In this document: one piece after another, positions 16,995 to 26,114 of the stretch | Layout of the letters: every line of letters begins with the position of its first letter | Position numbering within the stretch: the first letter of the stretch is position 1 | DNA from: Nodularia sphaerocarpa UHCC 0038 | GTDB taxonomy: Bacteria > Cyanobacteriota > Cyanobacteriia > Cyanobacteriales > Nostocaceae | Reading direction: 5' to 3' | DNA length: 64,000 nucleotides | Assembly: GCF_022376295.1 (NCBI RefSeq) | Contig: NZ_CP060140.1 | Coordinates: forward strand, 2,670,356 to 2,734,355 | The notes under the pieces: generated by a model | The model's database searches: none | What the model saw: the letters and a program-made list of their open reading frames with translations, nothing else | What the model was told of the DNA's origin: nothing | Program-made: the position numbers and the translations under genes

Positions 16995-18398
16995 TTATGG
17001 CAATGGTTCAAAGTCATAGCCAGTACGAGAACGAGAATCTGTTTTTTTACGCACAATTGTCACCAATTGAACAGGGGATCGGCGATCGCCTGATGGTAAA
17101 AATCGAATTGCACCAGAAGCGCCAGTAGTGGAAAAATCAGACGAGGAAAGTGCCTGTTGTACGCCTGAACGTGTAGGATTTTTTTCTAATGCGGCAATCA
17201 GGGCTACAGTGGCATCATAAGCCATCGCAGTTCGCCAACTGACATCACCACCCCACAACTGCCGAGACTTTTGGGGAAATTCTGAATTGCGCGCCTCTTC
17301 AATATGCCAGGGAACTGCTAGTACCATCCCAGATGCTTGCTCTCCAGCAACTTCTAAAGTTCTGATGTTGTAAACCACATCTCCACCCAAGACATTTAAC
17401 TGTTTCTGATTAACTTGCACTACTTGCAAAGTTCTATCTAGAGTTTCAGTATTAGTTGCGAACATCAAAACTTCTGCACCTTCCCTAGTGGCTTGTTCTA
17501 AACTTTTCGCAGCACTAAAATTAGCCTGTGACAAATCAAATTCACTCGATACCTGGCCGCCTTCCAAGGACACAGATGAAACAAATTCAGTTTTCAAAGA
17601 CTGACTGTAATTACTCTGGGAATTAAAGAAAACAGCTGCCTGTGTTTTCTGCAAGTTTTTGACCATATAATTAGCCAAGCTTCTAGCAGCCATAAAATCA
17701 CTAGGAACTGTGCGAAAAATGTAGGGGCTAAAATTAGTAATTTTTACAGAAGTGCTAGTAGGAGAAATGGCTACCAATTTACCGTCAGTGTAAATCTTGC
17801 CTGCTGCTAAAGTCGTATCACTTTCATTAGGTCCAACTACGCCTAAGACATCTGAATTTTTGACTAAGTTGGTAGCGATTTGTTTTGAGATTTCAGGATT
17901 ATCATCATCATTGGCTATCCCTACCTTTAAAGGCACTCCCTTAATTCCTCCAGAGGTATTAATGGTATCTTGGGCTTGGGCGATGCCACGTAAAATTTCT
18001 AGAGAATTGTTGGGATTAGTACCTAAAGGTACAGATGCCACAATGCTATAGCTTTTAGCAGAGCCAATCCGGGCATTATTCAGATATATTCGTGCCTGGG
18101 GGTCATTTCGGTTGAGTTGTAAGGATTTTTCTAAACTGGCGATCGCCTGAGCATAATTTTGATCAGCGAAGGCTTGCACACCATCTTTTTTCGCTGGAGT
18201 AACTTCACCCGGAGTTAAAGTTTTGTCTCCAAAACTAATGCGATCGCCAATGGATTGATTACCAGTGGTTGGTAAATTATTACCAGACTGGTTTTGGGGA
18301 AATATTTGCTCTTTAAATAACAATAAACCAGCACCCACTAATCCTAATGTAACTACGAGGGACAACAAAAGTACTTTAGTTTCGTTCTTCTGGGACAT
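16995..18398 (-). CDS. Membrane-anchored periplasmic-binding-type protein with TPR-like segment
   Basis: The 467-residue protein starts with a transmembrane anchor (about residues 8-27) and a Asn/Gly-rich linker. A single TPR-like helical pair follows (about 72-110; GVQAFADQNYAQAIASLEKS). Then comes a full type I periplasmic-binding domain of the branched-chain amino acid (Peripla_BP_6/LivJ) family, with VGPNESDTTLAAGKIY, AISPTSTSVKIT and YDATVALIAAL. No permease or ATPase genes are nearby, so a sensory or kinase-linked role is as likely as transport. The Ser/Thr kinase gene 145 bases upstream on the same strand supports that reading, which is inference. Confidence 0.8.
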   Translation of the reverse strand: MSQKNETKVLLLSLVVTLGLVGAGLLLFKEQIFPQNQSGNNLPTTGNQSIGDRISFGDKTLTPGEVTPAKKDGVQAFADQNYAQAIASLEKSLQLNRNDPQARIYLNNARIGSAKSYSIVASVPLGTNPNNSLEILRGIAQAQDTINTSGGIKGVPLKVGIANDDDNPEISKQIATNLVKNSDVLGVVGPNESDTTLAAGKIYTDGKLVAISPTSTSVKITNFSPYIFRTVPSDFMAARSLANYMVKNLQKTQAAVFFNSQSNYSQSLKTEFVSSVSLEGGQVSSEFDLSQANFSAAKSLEQATREGAEVLMFATNTETLDRTLQVVQVNQKQLNVLGGDVVYNIRTLEVAGEQASGMVLAVPWHIEEARNSEFPQKSRQLWGGDVSWRTAMAYDATVALIAALEKNPTRSGVQQALSSSDFSTTGASGAIRFLPSGDRRSPVQLVTIVRKKTDSRSRTGYDFEPLP

Positions 18399-18452
18399 AT
18401 CAGCCTTCTAACTTGTTAACTATAGCGATTGTCTGATTAATGAAAGACAAAT

Positions 18453-18501
18453 TTATCTGTGTAGCCTACGGCAAGCCGCTAACGCGTCTACATCTGTGGT
18501 T
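18453..18501. repeat. Dispersed repeat (GTAGCCTACGGCAAGCCGC type)
   Basis: This is the second of three copies in the window. It contains GTAGCCTACGGCAAGCCGC followed by TAACGCGTCTACATCTGTG. Here it lies between the kinase gene and the substrate-binding protein gene. The other copies are at 4441-4500 (inverted) and 31563-31620. Confidence 0.8.
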
Positions 18502-18543
18502 GATTATTTCTTTATACCTACCCAATTGTCAAACGCTATATAA

Positions 18544-19953
18544 TTAAAGTATCAAAGATATTAATTTATAAATCAGGCGAAATATAACTGCAACTGAAAT
18601 AGCTACTAAACCAGCAGCAACCGCTAGCACAGCTATTTGTTGAATATTAATTCCAGCCCGCAAAAAGGGAATAAAAAAAATAATCGCCCAGGTAATTCCG
18701 GGAATTATTAATAAATCAAACTTTTCAATCCAGCGCCTAGTTTGGGCAAAAATCAGTCCGCCTAAAATCACAGCAGAAGCTGTCAAAGTAATTATGGGCG
18801 ATTGCAATAAACTATAAAGAGCGATCGCTATTAACGCACCCTCAAACCCACTAAAGGCGGCTCCACCCAATAATTCCCAAGTTGAAAAAGCTGGTTGAGA
18901 TGGTACTGGCTGAATGTTGGGCGGTTGTGGAGGCTGAGTCTGAGTCTGAGTCTGAGTCTGAGTCTGAGTCTGAGATTGTGGTAAGACTTTTGGGGCGATC
19001 AATTGGTGAGCCAAAGCTGCAAGAACGTCATTAGCCGACTGAAAGCGTTGATTAGCCGCAGCGAGGAGCATTTTATCTAAAATATCAGCCAGGTGAGAAC
19101 TGACAGTTACTTGATTGCGCCATTTCCACTGGTTAGTGTAAGCATCAAAAAGCTGAGTTGCTTCCTCTCCAGTGAGCAAATTCAGACTAGTTACAGCCAA
19201 AGCGTATAAATCTGTAGATGGAAAGACTTGATTTCCATACATTTGCTCAGGCGGGGCAAATCCCATAGAATAAATGCCGGTAGAAGTTGCATTTTCAGTT
19301 AAAGAAGCAGTTGTCACTTGTTTAACTGCACCAAAATCTAGCAGAAAAAGTTTCCCATCACGACGACGCATGATATTGGAAGGTTTAATATCTCTGTGAA
19401 TGATATTTTTATCATGGACAAACTGTAAAACCTGAAGAATTTCTTCTAGTACCTCCAAAATTTGCGGTTCAGAAAACTTACCATTTTGAATTAATTCTTC
19501 CTCCAAGTTTTGCCCATCAATATATTCTTGTACCAAGTAAAAAAACTGGTCTTCACGTCCTGCTTGCAAGCTAGAAACTGTCACCGGAAAAAAAGCAAAT
19601 AAAGCAGGTATTTGCTCGTGTTCGCTACCTATTTGGGCTAAAACTTCGGCTTCTCTCTCAAATAAAATTTGTGCTTTTTGCAGTTGATTTGGGGACAAAC
19701 TTCCTACAGGTTGGAACTGCTTAACCACGCATTCACGCATTCCGGGTATGCGGCGATCGCGTGCTAAAAAGGCTGTACCAAAACCCCCTCTTCCCAGGAA
19801 CTTAATTGGCACGTATCGACCATCAAGCAACAGTGGCATACCACAGTTTGTACAGTATTTTTGCTCGGTTGTTCTGAGCTTGGTAGTATCATCTAAATCT
19901 GCAAAATAGTTTTCTGGGCGAGAGCAACTGGGACGAGTGCAGTAAATTTTCAT
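18544..19953 (-). CDS. Ser/Thr protein kinase with N-terminal Cys motif and C-terminal membrane helices
   Basis: This 469-residue Hanks-type kinase opens with a four-cysteine zinc-ribbon-like motif (Cys5, Cys10, Cys34, Cys37), as in the SpkB-like group of cyanobacterial kinases. The kinase domain has the glycine loop LGRGGFGTAF (53-62), Lys78, catalytic HRD (186-188) in HRDIKPSNI, and DFG (206-208). A hexamer tandem repeat (GAGTCT, 18934-18974) encodes a (QT)n linker of about 13 residues. Four hydrophobic helices at the C terminus anchor it, and the kinase faces the cytoplasm. The substrate-binding protein gene lies downstream and may be co-transcribed. Confidence 0.88.
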   Translation of the reverse strand: MKIYCTRPSCSRPENYFADLDDTTKLRTTEQKYCTNCGMPLLLDGRYVPIKFLGRGGFGTAFLARDRRIPGMRECVVKQFQPVGSLSPNQLQKAQILFEREAEVLAQIGSEHEQIPALFAFFPVTVSSLQAGREDQFFYLVQEYIDGQNLEEELIQNGKFSEPQILEVLEEILQVLQFVHDKNIIHRDIKPSNIMRRRDGKLFLLDFGAVKQVTTASLTENATSTGIYSMGFAPPEQMYGNQVFPSTDLYALAVTSLNLLTGEEATQLFDAYTNQWKWRNQVTVSSHLADILDKMLLAAANQRFQSANDVLAALAHQLIAPKVLPQSQTQTQTQTQTQTQPPQPPNIQPVPSQPAFSTWELLGGAAFSGFEGALIAIALYSLLQSPIITLTASAVILGGLIFAQTRRWIEKFDLLIIPGITWAIIFFIPFLRAGINIQQIAVLAVAAGLVAISVAVIFRLIYKLISLIL

Positions 19954-20150
19954 TTTAATTAGGAGTCATTAGTCAGAATCATTTGTAATTGATAATTCGT
20001 AATTCGTAAGTGTTACTTTCCTCATCAATAAATTGAATTGCTCTGCATCACTAATTTATTAATTACGAACTACGAACTAGGAACTATTTGGTCATTGGTC
20101 ATTTGCAAAAAAACACAAAAGACAAATGACAACAGACTAATGACTAGATG

Positions 20151-21164
20151 TTAGTCTGCATCAGCAGAGTGGGTCGTAGCTGCATCCAGTGTATTTACTA
20201 CTAGCTTTGGTTGTGATAATTTTAACATATTTTGATTCCATTCTGGCGTAGCAAACTTAGGTAAAATTTCTCGACTAAAGGCTTCTGCTGCCTTGGAACG
20301 ATAGCGATTAGGATTAAAAATCATCCACAGCGTTCGCTTGACGACGACACCTTCAATCGGAGTAGATCGTAAGACACCCATTTGTAATTCTTTAACGATG
20401 GCTGAGGTAGAGACAAAAGCAGCACCCAAGCCTGACTGCACGGCATTTTTTATGGCTTCTATGGAATTGAGTTCCATTTCAAATTTAAACCGCCTGGTAT
20501 CAATATCCGAGCGTGCTAGTACGTGATCTATCACCTTGCGAATAGTTGATTGGGAATCCAGAGCAATGAATTGTAATTTATATAGGTCTTCTTTTTGAAT
20601 TTTTTCGAGTTTGGCAAAGGGATGGAATACGGGTAGAATCAGGGCTAATTCATCCTCAGCGTAGGGCATAACTTCCAAAGATTCCGCCAATTCTGCCGGA
20701 ATTTCACCACCGATGATCGCCAGATCAACTTGTCCATTAGCGACACTCCACGCGGTGCGCCGGGTAGAGTGGACGTGTAACTGCACAGCTACATCAGGAT
20801 ATTTTTGCCGGAACATCCCGATCATTTGAGGTAACAGATAAGTGCCAGTGGTTTGAGACGCGCCAACAATTAAAGTACCACCTTGGAGATTTTGTAAATC
20901 TTCCACAGCACGGCAGGTTTCCTGACACAAACTGAGGATTTTTTCACCGTAGCTTAAGAGTAGATGCCCAGCTTCGGTTAATTGTGCGCGACGACCTCCA
21001 CGGTCGAATAAAGGCACATCCAGCTGTCGTTCTAAATTTTGCACTTGCAAACTTACAGCAGGTTGGGAGACGTAAAGACTATCAGCAGCGCGCTTGAAGC
21101 TTCCTTCTGCGGCGATCGCTTTTAGGATACGTAACTGATCTAAAGTAAAAGGAAGGTCAGACAT
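20151..21164 (-). CDS. rbcR: LysR-type regulator RbcR
   Basis: RbcR controls RuBisCO and carbon-uptake genes in cyanobacteria. The 337-residue protein starts with the typical SDLPFTLDQLRILKAIA and helix-turn-helix (FKRAADSLYVSQPAVSLQVQ), then the effector domain (GTLIVGASQTTGTYLLP, VDLAIIGGEIP, AVQSGLGAAFVS). The family commonly starts at this MSDLPF methionine (21164); a methionine three codons upstream (21173) is also open. It is divergent from the Z-ISO gene and lies near ndhF1/ndhD1, a neighbourhood I recall from Anabaena. The C-terminal 20 residues are less typical. Close paralogues (NdhR/CcmR type) share the pattern, so the exact name carries some doubt. Confidence 0.85.
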   Translation of the reverse strand: MSDLPFTLDQLRILKAIAAEGSFKRAADSLYVSQPAVSLQVQNLERQLDVPLFDRGGRRAQLTEAGHLLLSYGEKILSLCQETCRAVEDLQNLQGGTLIVGASQTTGTYLLPQMIGMFRQKYPDVAVQLHVHSTRRTAWSVANGQVDLAIIGGEIPAELAESLEVMPYAEDELALILPVFHPFAKLEKIQKEDLYKLQFIALDSQSTIRKVIDHVLARSDIDTRRFKFEMELNSIEAIKNAVQSGLGAAFVSTSAIVKELQMGVLRSTPIEGVVVKRTLWMIFNPNRYRSKAAEAFSREILPKFATPEWNQNMLKLSQPKLVVNTLDAATTHSADAD

Positions 21165-21568
21165 AAGGCTCAACCCACAAATTTTGAAAGGAGTAGCTTG
21201 GGCAAAAAATCAATCCGCTAGGCGGAGTCATTAGTCATTAGTCATTAGTCATTGGTTATTAGTTAACCACAACCACGATAGCTGGCGTGGCGTAGCCTGG
21301 GATATATTGAACCAAGTCCTTGATCATGAGTTTGGATACCCAAGAGGGACGGAGTATTTACCCCAAATCACTAATTACTAGTCACTGATGACTACTTAAT
21401 TAGCTTGTGAGTTTGCCACTGGTCTTGATTTGTTGCATTTTTAATTTGGAGGCTTGACTCGAAAAGGACAGTACCACAACATCTTGACTAAAGTCTCCTG
21501 TGGAATAGTTTGTGGTATTGGTTGTACTGAGTTAAATTTTTGTTAAATTACTTCACCTAATATATACG
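21165..21568. other. Divergent control region between rbcR and the Z-ISO gene
   Basis: About 400 bases with no gene. It holds TCATTAG heptamers (21228-21264) and several ATTA/TAAT-rich segments near 21369-21400 (for example CTAATTACTAG) that could bind a LysR regulator, but no site is certain. Confidence 0.45.
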
Positions 21569-22282
21569 ATGCTGAATTCTTGGCTTACACCCAGTCATTT
21601 TGTCATGTTGGGGTTACAATTAGCCTTCGCGATCGCTCACAGTGGGGGAGCCGCCCTCCGTCCTTGGGCTGAAAAACGCATAGGAGCAAGGCTTTATCGC
21701 ATTTGCTTTGCATTAGTTAGTTTACCGTTAGCTGTAATCTTAATTATTTACTTTTTCAATCATCGCTATGATGGCTTGCAACTTTGGTTCGTGCAGGCTG
21801 TACCGGGAGTCAGGGAAGTAGTTTGGGTATTATCAGCGATTTCCTTTTTATTTTTGTATCCTGCCACCTTCAATTTACTAGAAATTGCCGCCATTCAAAA
21901 GCCCCAAGTCTACCTGTTTGAAACCGGAATTATTCGTATTACCCGCCATCCTCAGATGGTAGGACAAATAATTTGGTGTTTTGCCCATACCCTCTGGCTA
22001 GGTACTAGCTTTACCCTGATTACTTCCATTGGGTTGATTTTGCATCACTTGTTTGGAGTTTGGCATGGCGATCGCCGTCTTCGGTCCCGCTATGGTGAAT
22101 CCTTTGAAATTGTTAAACAGAGAACATCAATTATTCCTTTCCAAGCCATTATTGATGGTCGTCAATCTCTCAAATGGCAGGAATTTCTCCGCCCTGCCTA
22201 TTTAGGAGTAGGAATTTTTATTGGTCTGCTTTTCTGGGCGCACCCCCTGTTAATTGTCGCGACTAGTAGGATACAATGGTAG
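21569..22282 (+). CDS. 15-cis-zeta-carotene isomerase (Z-ISO, NnrU family)
   Basis: The 237-residue membrane protein is of the NnrU family and resembles plant and cyanobacterial Z-ISO, the heme-b enzyme that isomerises the 15-cis bond of zeta-carotene on the way to lycopene. Shared blocks are HSGGAALRPWAE near the start, YPATFNLLEIAA, and the core ETGIIRITRHPQMVGQ followed by WCFAHTLWLG, then DRRLRSRYGESFEIVKQRTS. The His in the HSG and RHPQ segments are the candidate heme ligands. Six or so hydrophobic helices are visible. The start ATG 21569 directly precedes a hydrophobic segment. It lies in the rbcR-ndhF1 neighbourhood, which fits a thylakoid function. Confidence 0.85.
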   Translation: MLNSWLTPSHFVMLGLQLAFAIAHSGGAALRPWAEKRIGARLYRICFALVSLPLAVILIIYFFNHRYDGLQLWFVQAVPGVREVVWVLSAISFLFLYPATFNLLEIAAIQKPQVYLFETGIIRITRHPQMVGQIIWCFAHTLWLGTSFTLITSIGLILHHLFGVWHGDRRLRSRYGESFEIVKQRTSIIPFQAIIDGRQSLKWQEFLRPAYLGVGIFIGLLFWAHPLLIVATSRIQW

Positions 22283-22680
22283 TTTGAGATGATCCCCACT
22301 ATCAAAAGAAAATATAAGTTAGGGGAAATTTACCCTGTTCAACTGCTACCAAATCAATGTAGGATGAATTCAAATAAGCTGTCAGTGGGGGTGCGCTCAG
22401 TCAGTTTGAGATTTTATAGTAGTTTGTAGCTAGTCTAATGCCTTTGCTGGGGAGCTGATGGTACAGCAGTCTAATTTCCTGACTCGCAACAACCAGGAGT
22501 TGAAAAGCCAAAATAGCCTTTGTAGCAGTCACGCAGGTTTTTTTGTCACAGTGAAAATCAACACTGGAATAGTTGCATAATTTTGGTTTCCCTAAAGCTG
22601 ATCTGAGGAAATGACTGGCTCGCCAATTCCTGCTACTGATAGCTAGTTTAATATCAAAACCTTATAAATCTAGAGGCGTC
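22283..22680. other. Gene-free stretch upstream of the thioredoxin-like gene
   Basis: No credible frame or recognisable RNA gene was seen. One T-rich run (TTTTTTTGTCAC, about 22539) follows GTCACGCAGG without a good stem. It presumably holds the promoter of the next gene. Confidence 0.4.
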
Positions 22681-23067
22681 ATGGTGTTGTCGGTTAGTGA
22701 GCGGACATTTACACAAGAAGTTTTACAATCTCCAATTCCTGTTTTAGTTAATTTTGAAGCACCCTGGTGTGGCTTGTGTCGCATTATTCATCCTCTGTTG
22801 TTGCAATTTAACGCTCAATGTGGGGACAAAATTAAACTAGTAGGGGTTAACGCTGATGATAATTTTAAACTGGCTAACACTTACCGACTAAAGTCACTAC
22901 CAACTTTACTATTGGTGGAAAATGGCATGATTCGGCATCGCCTAGAAAGTTTCCGTAGTAAAGAAGATTTACGTCTGGCTTTAGAAGAAATAAAACTCAC
23001 TTACAACAACCGTTCTCAAACATACAATAATCTCACAACAGCAGACTTGGAATATCGTTCAGCATAA
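22681..23067 (+). CDS. Thioredoxin-like protein with CGLC motif
   Basis: The 128-residue protein has a full thioredoxin fold. The motif FEAPWCGLCRIIHP places the redox cysteines at Cys30 and Cys33, followed by LVGVNADDN and the cis-proline segment LKSLPTLLLVENG. The active site is CGLC instead of the usual CGPC, which would shift its redox potential. Residues 105-128 are a short extension. No signal peptide is present, so it acts in the cytoplasm. It is followed by a strong terminator and then ndhF1, so it is neighbour to, but not obviously in an operon with, the NDH-1 genes. Confidence 0.85.
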   Translation: MVLSVSERTFTQEVLQSPIPVLVNFEAPWCGLCRIIHPLLLQFNAQCGDKIKLVGVNADDNFKLANTYRLKSLPTLLLVENGMIRHRLESFRSKEDLRLALEEIKLTYNNRSQTYNNLTTADLEYRSA

Positions 23068-23163
23068 ATCAGGTTATAAGCAGTAGTTACTGGTTATAAG
23101 TAGCACTATTCACAGTCCTGATTCCCTAGTACCCAGTTCGACAAATATAAAACCATGCTTAAT

Positions 23164-23198
23164 TACCCCACCCAAAGCTTATTGGGTGGGGTATTTTA
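23164..23198 (+). terminator. Intrinsic terminator of the thioredoxin-like gene
   Basis: The stem TACCCCACCCAA (23164-23175) pairs perfectly with TTGGGTGGGGTA (23182-23193) over a 6-base loop, followed by TTTTATC. It separates the thioredoxin-like gene from ndhF1. Confidence 0.85.
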
Positions 23199-23269
23199 TC
23201 CTCAAGGGTGTGTGTCACAATTATTAACAGTTCAGCCTTAGTCAAGAGTTCTAAAAGTAAGCGTCAGTG

Positions 23270-25357
23270 ATGGAAGTAATCTATGAATATGCCTGGCTAA
23301 TTCCAGTATTTCCGCTTTTAGGAGCAATGCTGGTTGGTCTAGGATTAATTTCTTTAAATCAGGTGACAAACCGCCTGCGACAACTTAACGCTGTATTGAT
23401 CATCTCCCTGATGGGAGCAGCAATGAGTTTCTCGTTGGCCTTGCTGTGGAGTCAAATACAAGGACACGCTCCTTACCTCTACACCCTCGAATGGGCAGCA
23501 GCAGGCAATTTTCACCTGAGCATGGGCTACACTATCGACCACTTAACAGCCGTGATGCTGGTGATTGTCACCACGGTAGCGTTATTAGTCATGGTCTACA
23601 CCGATGGCTATATGGCTCATGACCCAGGATATGTCAGGTTTTACGCCTATCTCAGCTTATTTGGTTCCTCAATGTTGGGTTTAGTCATTAGCCCCAACTT
23701 GGTACAGATTTACATCTTCTGGGAACTGGTGGGGATGTGTTCCTACTTGCTGGTCGGCTTTTGGTACGATCGCAAAGCCGCAGCCGATGCTTGTCAAAAG
23801 GCATTTGTCACTAACCGGGTGGGTGACTTTGGTCTGCTACTGGGCATTCTGGGACTGTTCTGGGCGACAGGAAGCTTTGATTTTGGTGTGATGGGCGATC
23901 GCCTAGCACAACTGGTAGAAACAGGTTCTATCAGCAATTTCCTCGCCATTCTGTTGGCGATTTTGGTGTTCTTAGGGCCAGTGGCGAAATCTGCCCAATT
24001 TCCTCTCCACGTCTGGCTACCAGATGCAATGGAAGGTCCTACACCAATTTCAGCCCTGATTCACGCCGCCACAATGGTAGCAGCCGGTGTCTTCCTGATT
24101 GCCCGGATGTACCCCGTATTTGAACACATCCCAGTCGCCATGAACGTCATTGCCTTTACCGGGGCATTTACGGCGTTTTTAGGTGCAAGCATTGCCATGA
24201 CCCAAAATGACATCAAAAAGGGTCTAGCTTACTCCACCATCTCCCAATTAGGCTACATGGTGATGGCGATGGGATTAGGCTCATACAGTGCGGGATTATT
24301 CCACCTGATGACTCACGCCTACTTTAAAGCGATGTTGTTCTTGGGTTCTGGTTCCGTGATTCACGGTATGGAAGGCGTTGTCGGTCATGATGCCGTTTTA
24401 GCGCAGGATATGCGCTTAATGGGAGGAATGCGAAAGTATATGCCAGTCACCGGCATTACCTTTTTAATTGGTTGCTTGGCGATTTCTGGTGTGCCTCCTT
24501 TTGCCGGTTTTTGGTCAAAAGATGAAATTCTTGGTAAGGCTTTTGAAGCCAGCCCACTTCTCTGGTTGATTGGCTGGTTAACTGCCGGGATTACAGCTTT
24601 CTATATGTTTAGAATGTACTTCATGACATTTGAAGGCAAATTCCGGGGGACTGACGAGAAAATCAAGGCTAAACTCAAAAAAGCCGCCGCTCCAATGATT
24701 GTGGAATTAGATTCAGCCGCACTAGCACCTAATTTTGGTCCTGGGGCGATGAAAAAAGGAGAATTGGCAGCAAATGCTCATGACTCCCACGGACACCACA
24801 GCGATACTCCCCATGAATCGCCGTGGACGATGACTTTGCCTTTGGCGTTGTTAGCTATACCTTCAATGTTGATTGGTTTGGTGGGGACACCTTATGCCAA
24901 TTACTTCGAGGAGTTTATTTTTCCCCCTAGCGAAACCCTCGCCGAAGTTATGGAAAAAGCTGCTGAGTTCAACCCGACGGAATTTTACGTCATGGCGGGG
25001 GCTTCAGTGGGTATTTCCTTGATTGGCATTACCTTGGCTTCGCTGATGTACTTGCGGGGCAAAATTGACCCAGCTGCGATCGCATCTCAAATCAAACCAC
25101 TTTACGATCTATCCCTCAACAAGTGGTACTTTGATGACATTTACCATCGTGTCTTTGTTCTGGGCTTACGTCGTCTAGCTCGACAAGTGATGGAAGTTGA
25201 CTTCCGTGTTGTAGATGGTGCTGTTAACCTCACAGGCTTTTTCACCCTCGTCAGTGGTGAAGGTCTGAAGTACCTAGAAAACGGTCGCGCTCAATTCTAT
25301 GCCTTAATTATCTTTGGGGCTGTTTTGGGTTTAGTGATTGTCTTCGGTGTAACCTAG
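23270..25357 (+). CDS. ndhF: NAD(P)H-quinone oxidoreductase subunit 5 (NdhF1)
   Basis: NdhF1 is the antiporter-like proton-pumping subunit of NDH-1L, used in respiration and cyclic electron flow in thylakoids. The 695-residue protein has about 15 membrane helices and the conserved blocks YDRKAAADACQKAFVTNRVG, FPLHVWLPDAMEGPTP, SALIHAATMVAAGV and PPFAGFWSKDEILGKAFE. A His-rich loop (HDSHGHHSDTPHES, near residue 505) lies before the lateral-helix region. Length and the DuBois-type neighbours identify it as the F1 form, not the CO2-uptake NdhF3/F4, by comparison with the ndhD1 gene downstream. ATG 23270 is preferred over the adjoining GTG 23267. Confidence 0.92.
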   Translation: MEVIYEYAWLIPVFPLLGAMLVGLGLISLNQVTNRLRQLNAVLIISLMGAAMSFSLALLWSQIQGHAPYLYTLEWAAAGNFHLSMGYTIDHLTAVMLVIVTTVALLVMVYTDGYMAHDPGYVRFYAYLSLFGSSMLGLVISPNLVQIYIFWELVGMCSYLLVGFWYDRKAAADACQKAFVTNRVGDFGLLLGILGLFWATGSFDFGVMGDRLAQLVETGSISNFLAILLAILVFLGPVAKSAQFPLHVWLPDAMEGPTPISALIHAATMVAAGVFLIARMYPVFEHIPVAMNVIAFTGAFTAFLGASIAMTQNDIKKGLAYSTISQLGYMVMAMGLGSYSAGLFHLMTHAYFKAMLFLGSGSVIHGMEGVVGHDAVLAQDMRLMGGMRKYMPVTGITFLIGCLAISGVPPFAGFWSKDEILGKAFEASPLLWLIGWLTAGITAFYMFRMYFMTFEGKFRGTDEKIKAKLKKAAAPMIVELDSAALAPNFGPGAMKKGELAANAHDSHGHHSDTPHESPWTMTLPLALLAIPSMLIGLVGTPYANYFEEFIFPPSETLAEVMEKAAEFNPTEFYVMAGASVGISLIGITLASLMYLRGKIDPAAIASQIKPLYDLSLNKWYFDDIYHRVFVLGLRRLARQVMEVDFRVVDGAVNLTGFFTLVSGEGLKYLENGRAQFYALIIFGAVLGLVIVFGVT

Positions 25358-25403
25358 TTTTTTCAGGGGTGGGCGGCTGTCCGCCCCGACATTATTTTTT
25401 ATT

Positions 25404-25433
25404 TCACGCAGAGGCGCAGAGTCGCAGAGAGTT
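25404..25433. repeat. Dispersed 'acgcagaggcgcagag' repeat
   Basis: CACGCAGAGGCGCAGAG followed by TCGCAGAGAGTT. Related copies are at 57540-57568, 60284-60312, 61432-61461 and, inverted, 62289-62311. All lie close to gene ends or starts. Confidence 0.8.
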
Positions 25434-25589
25434 GCGTTTGAAAAGATGACAAGATTTTTTATTTGCTCTAAAATTGCTATGTAAGATATAAAAATATTTA
25501 TTTTCATCTACCATTTGGACACGCCATCAATCTATTAGTGAGGGGAAATATAGAAATCCGATTTGATTATTGAAAAAATCTAAGTATAT

Positions 25590-25668
25590 GTAGGGTGTGT
25601 TATGGCTTTAGCCTAACGCACCGTCTTCGGGGTCTTAATGCCGTACTCTCCTCGATAACACACCCTAC
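25590..25668. mobile_element. MITE-like element with 14-bp terminal inverted repeats
   Basis: The ends GTAGGGTGTGTTAT (25590-25603) and ATAACACACCCTAC (25655-25668) are perfect inverted repeats around a 51-base centre that contains no frame. The 79-base element resembles small non-autonomous elements of cyanobacteria. It lies between ndhF1 and the toxin gene. Confidence 0.7.
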
Positions 25669-25779
25669 GTGTGTTTCATAAATCAAATATGAGTCCTATA
25701 TATTATTCAAAATAGTTTGGTTGAAGGTGGTTATATAAATATTAATTTTATATAATCTTGCTTTCTAACGAAGTGAACC

Positions 25780-26043
25780 TTATGAGAAAAAAGTCTCATA
25801 ATCGTCATGACTACCAATCCAAAACCATGTAACTGTATCACCTGCCAAAATCCCAATTGCTCGATAATTGCGAGTTATTCGGACAGACCAAATATTTTCC
25901 TGGTTATTTATACATTTGAAATGCAAAGACGGATGAAAAGGATTGTCTCTCCATAACCGATAAGTTTTTCTCGCACTCTGTCTAACTTGCTTGTCAAGAG
26001 ACTGATATTCATCCCAAAAAGAAGGAAGGGTTGCTGACTTCAT
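25780..26043 (-). CDS. RelE/ParE-family toxin
   Basis: The 87-residue product has the RelE/ParE fold pattern. A helical N-terminal half (FWDEYQSLDKQVRQSARKTYRLW) is followed by the strands IWSVRITRNYRAIGIL and VTWFWIGSHDDYETFF, typical of ParE/RelE toxins that act on mRNA at the ribosome or on gyrase. An antitoxin-like gene lies 71 bases upstream on the same strand, giving the order antitoxin then toxin. The pair is placed between ndhF1 and ndhD1 and points against them. Which subfamily it belongs to is not certain. Confidence 0.8.
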   Translation of the reverse strand: MKSATLPSFWDEYQSLDKQVRQSARKTYRLWRDNPFHPSLHFKCINNQENIWSVRITRNYRAIGILAGDTVTWFWIGSHDDYETFFS

Positions 26044-26114
26044 AGGTGTTTATGACCTGTACCTCTACATACACTAAATCTAGTGTTTTCTGAAGCCAGA
26101 GCCAAATCCTGAAT

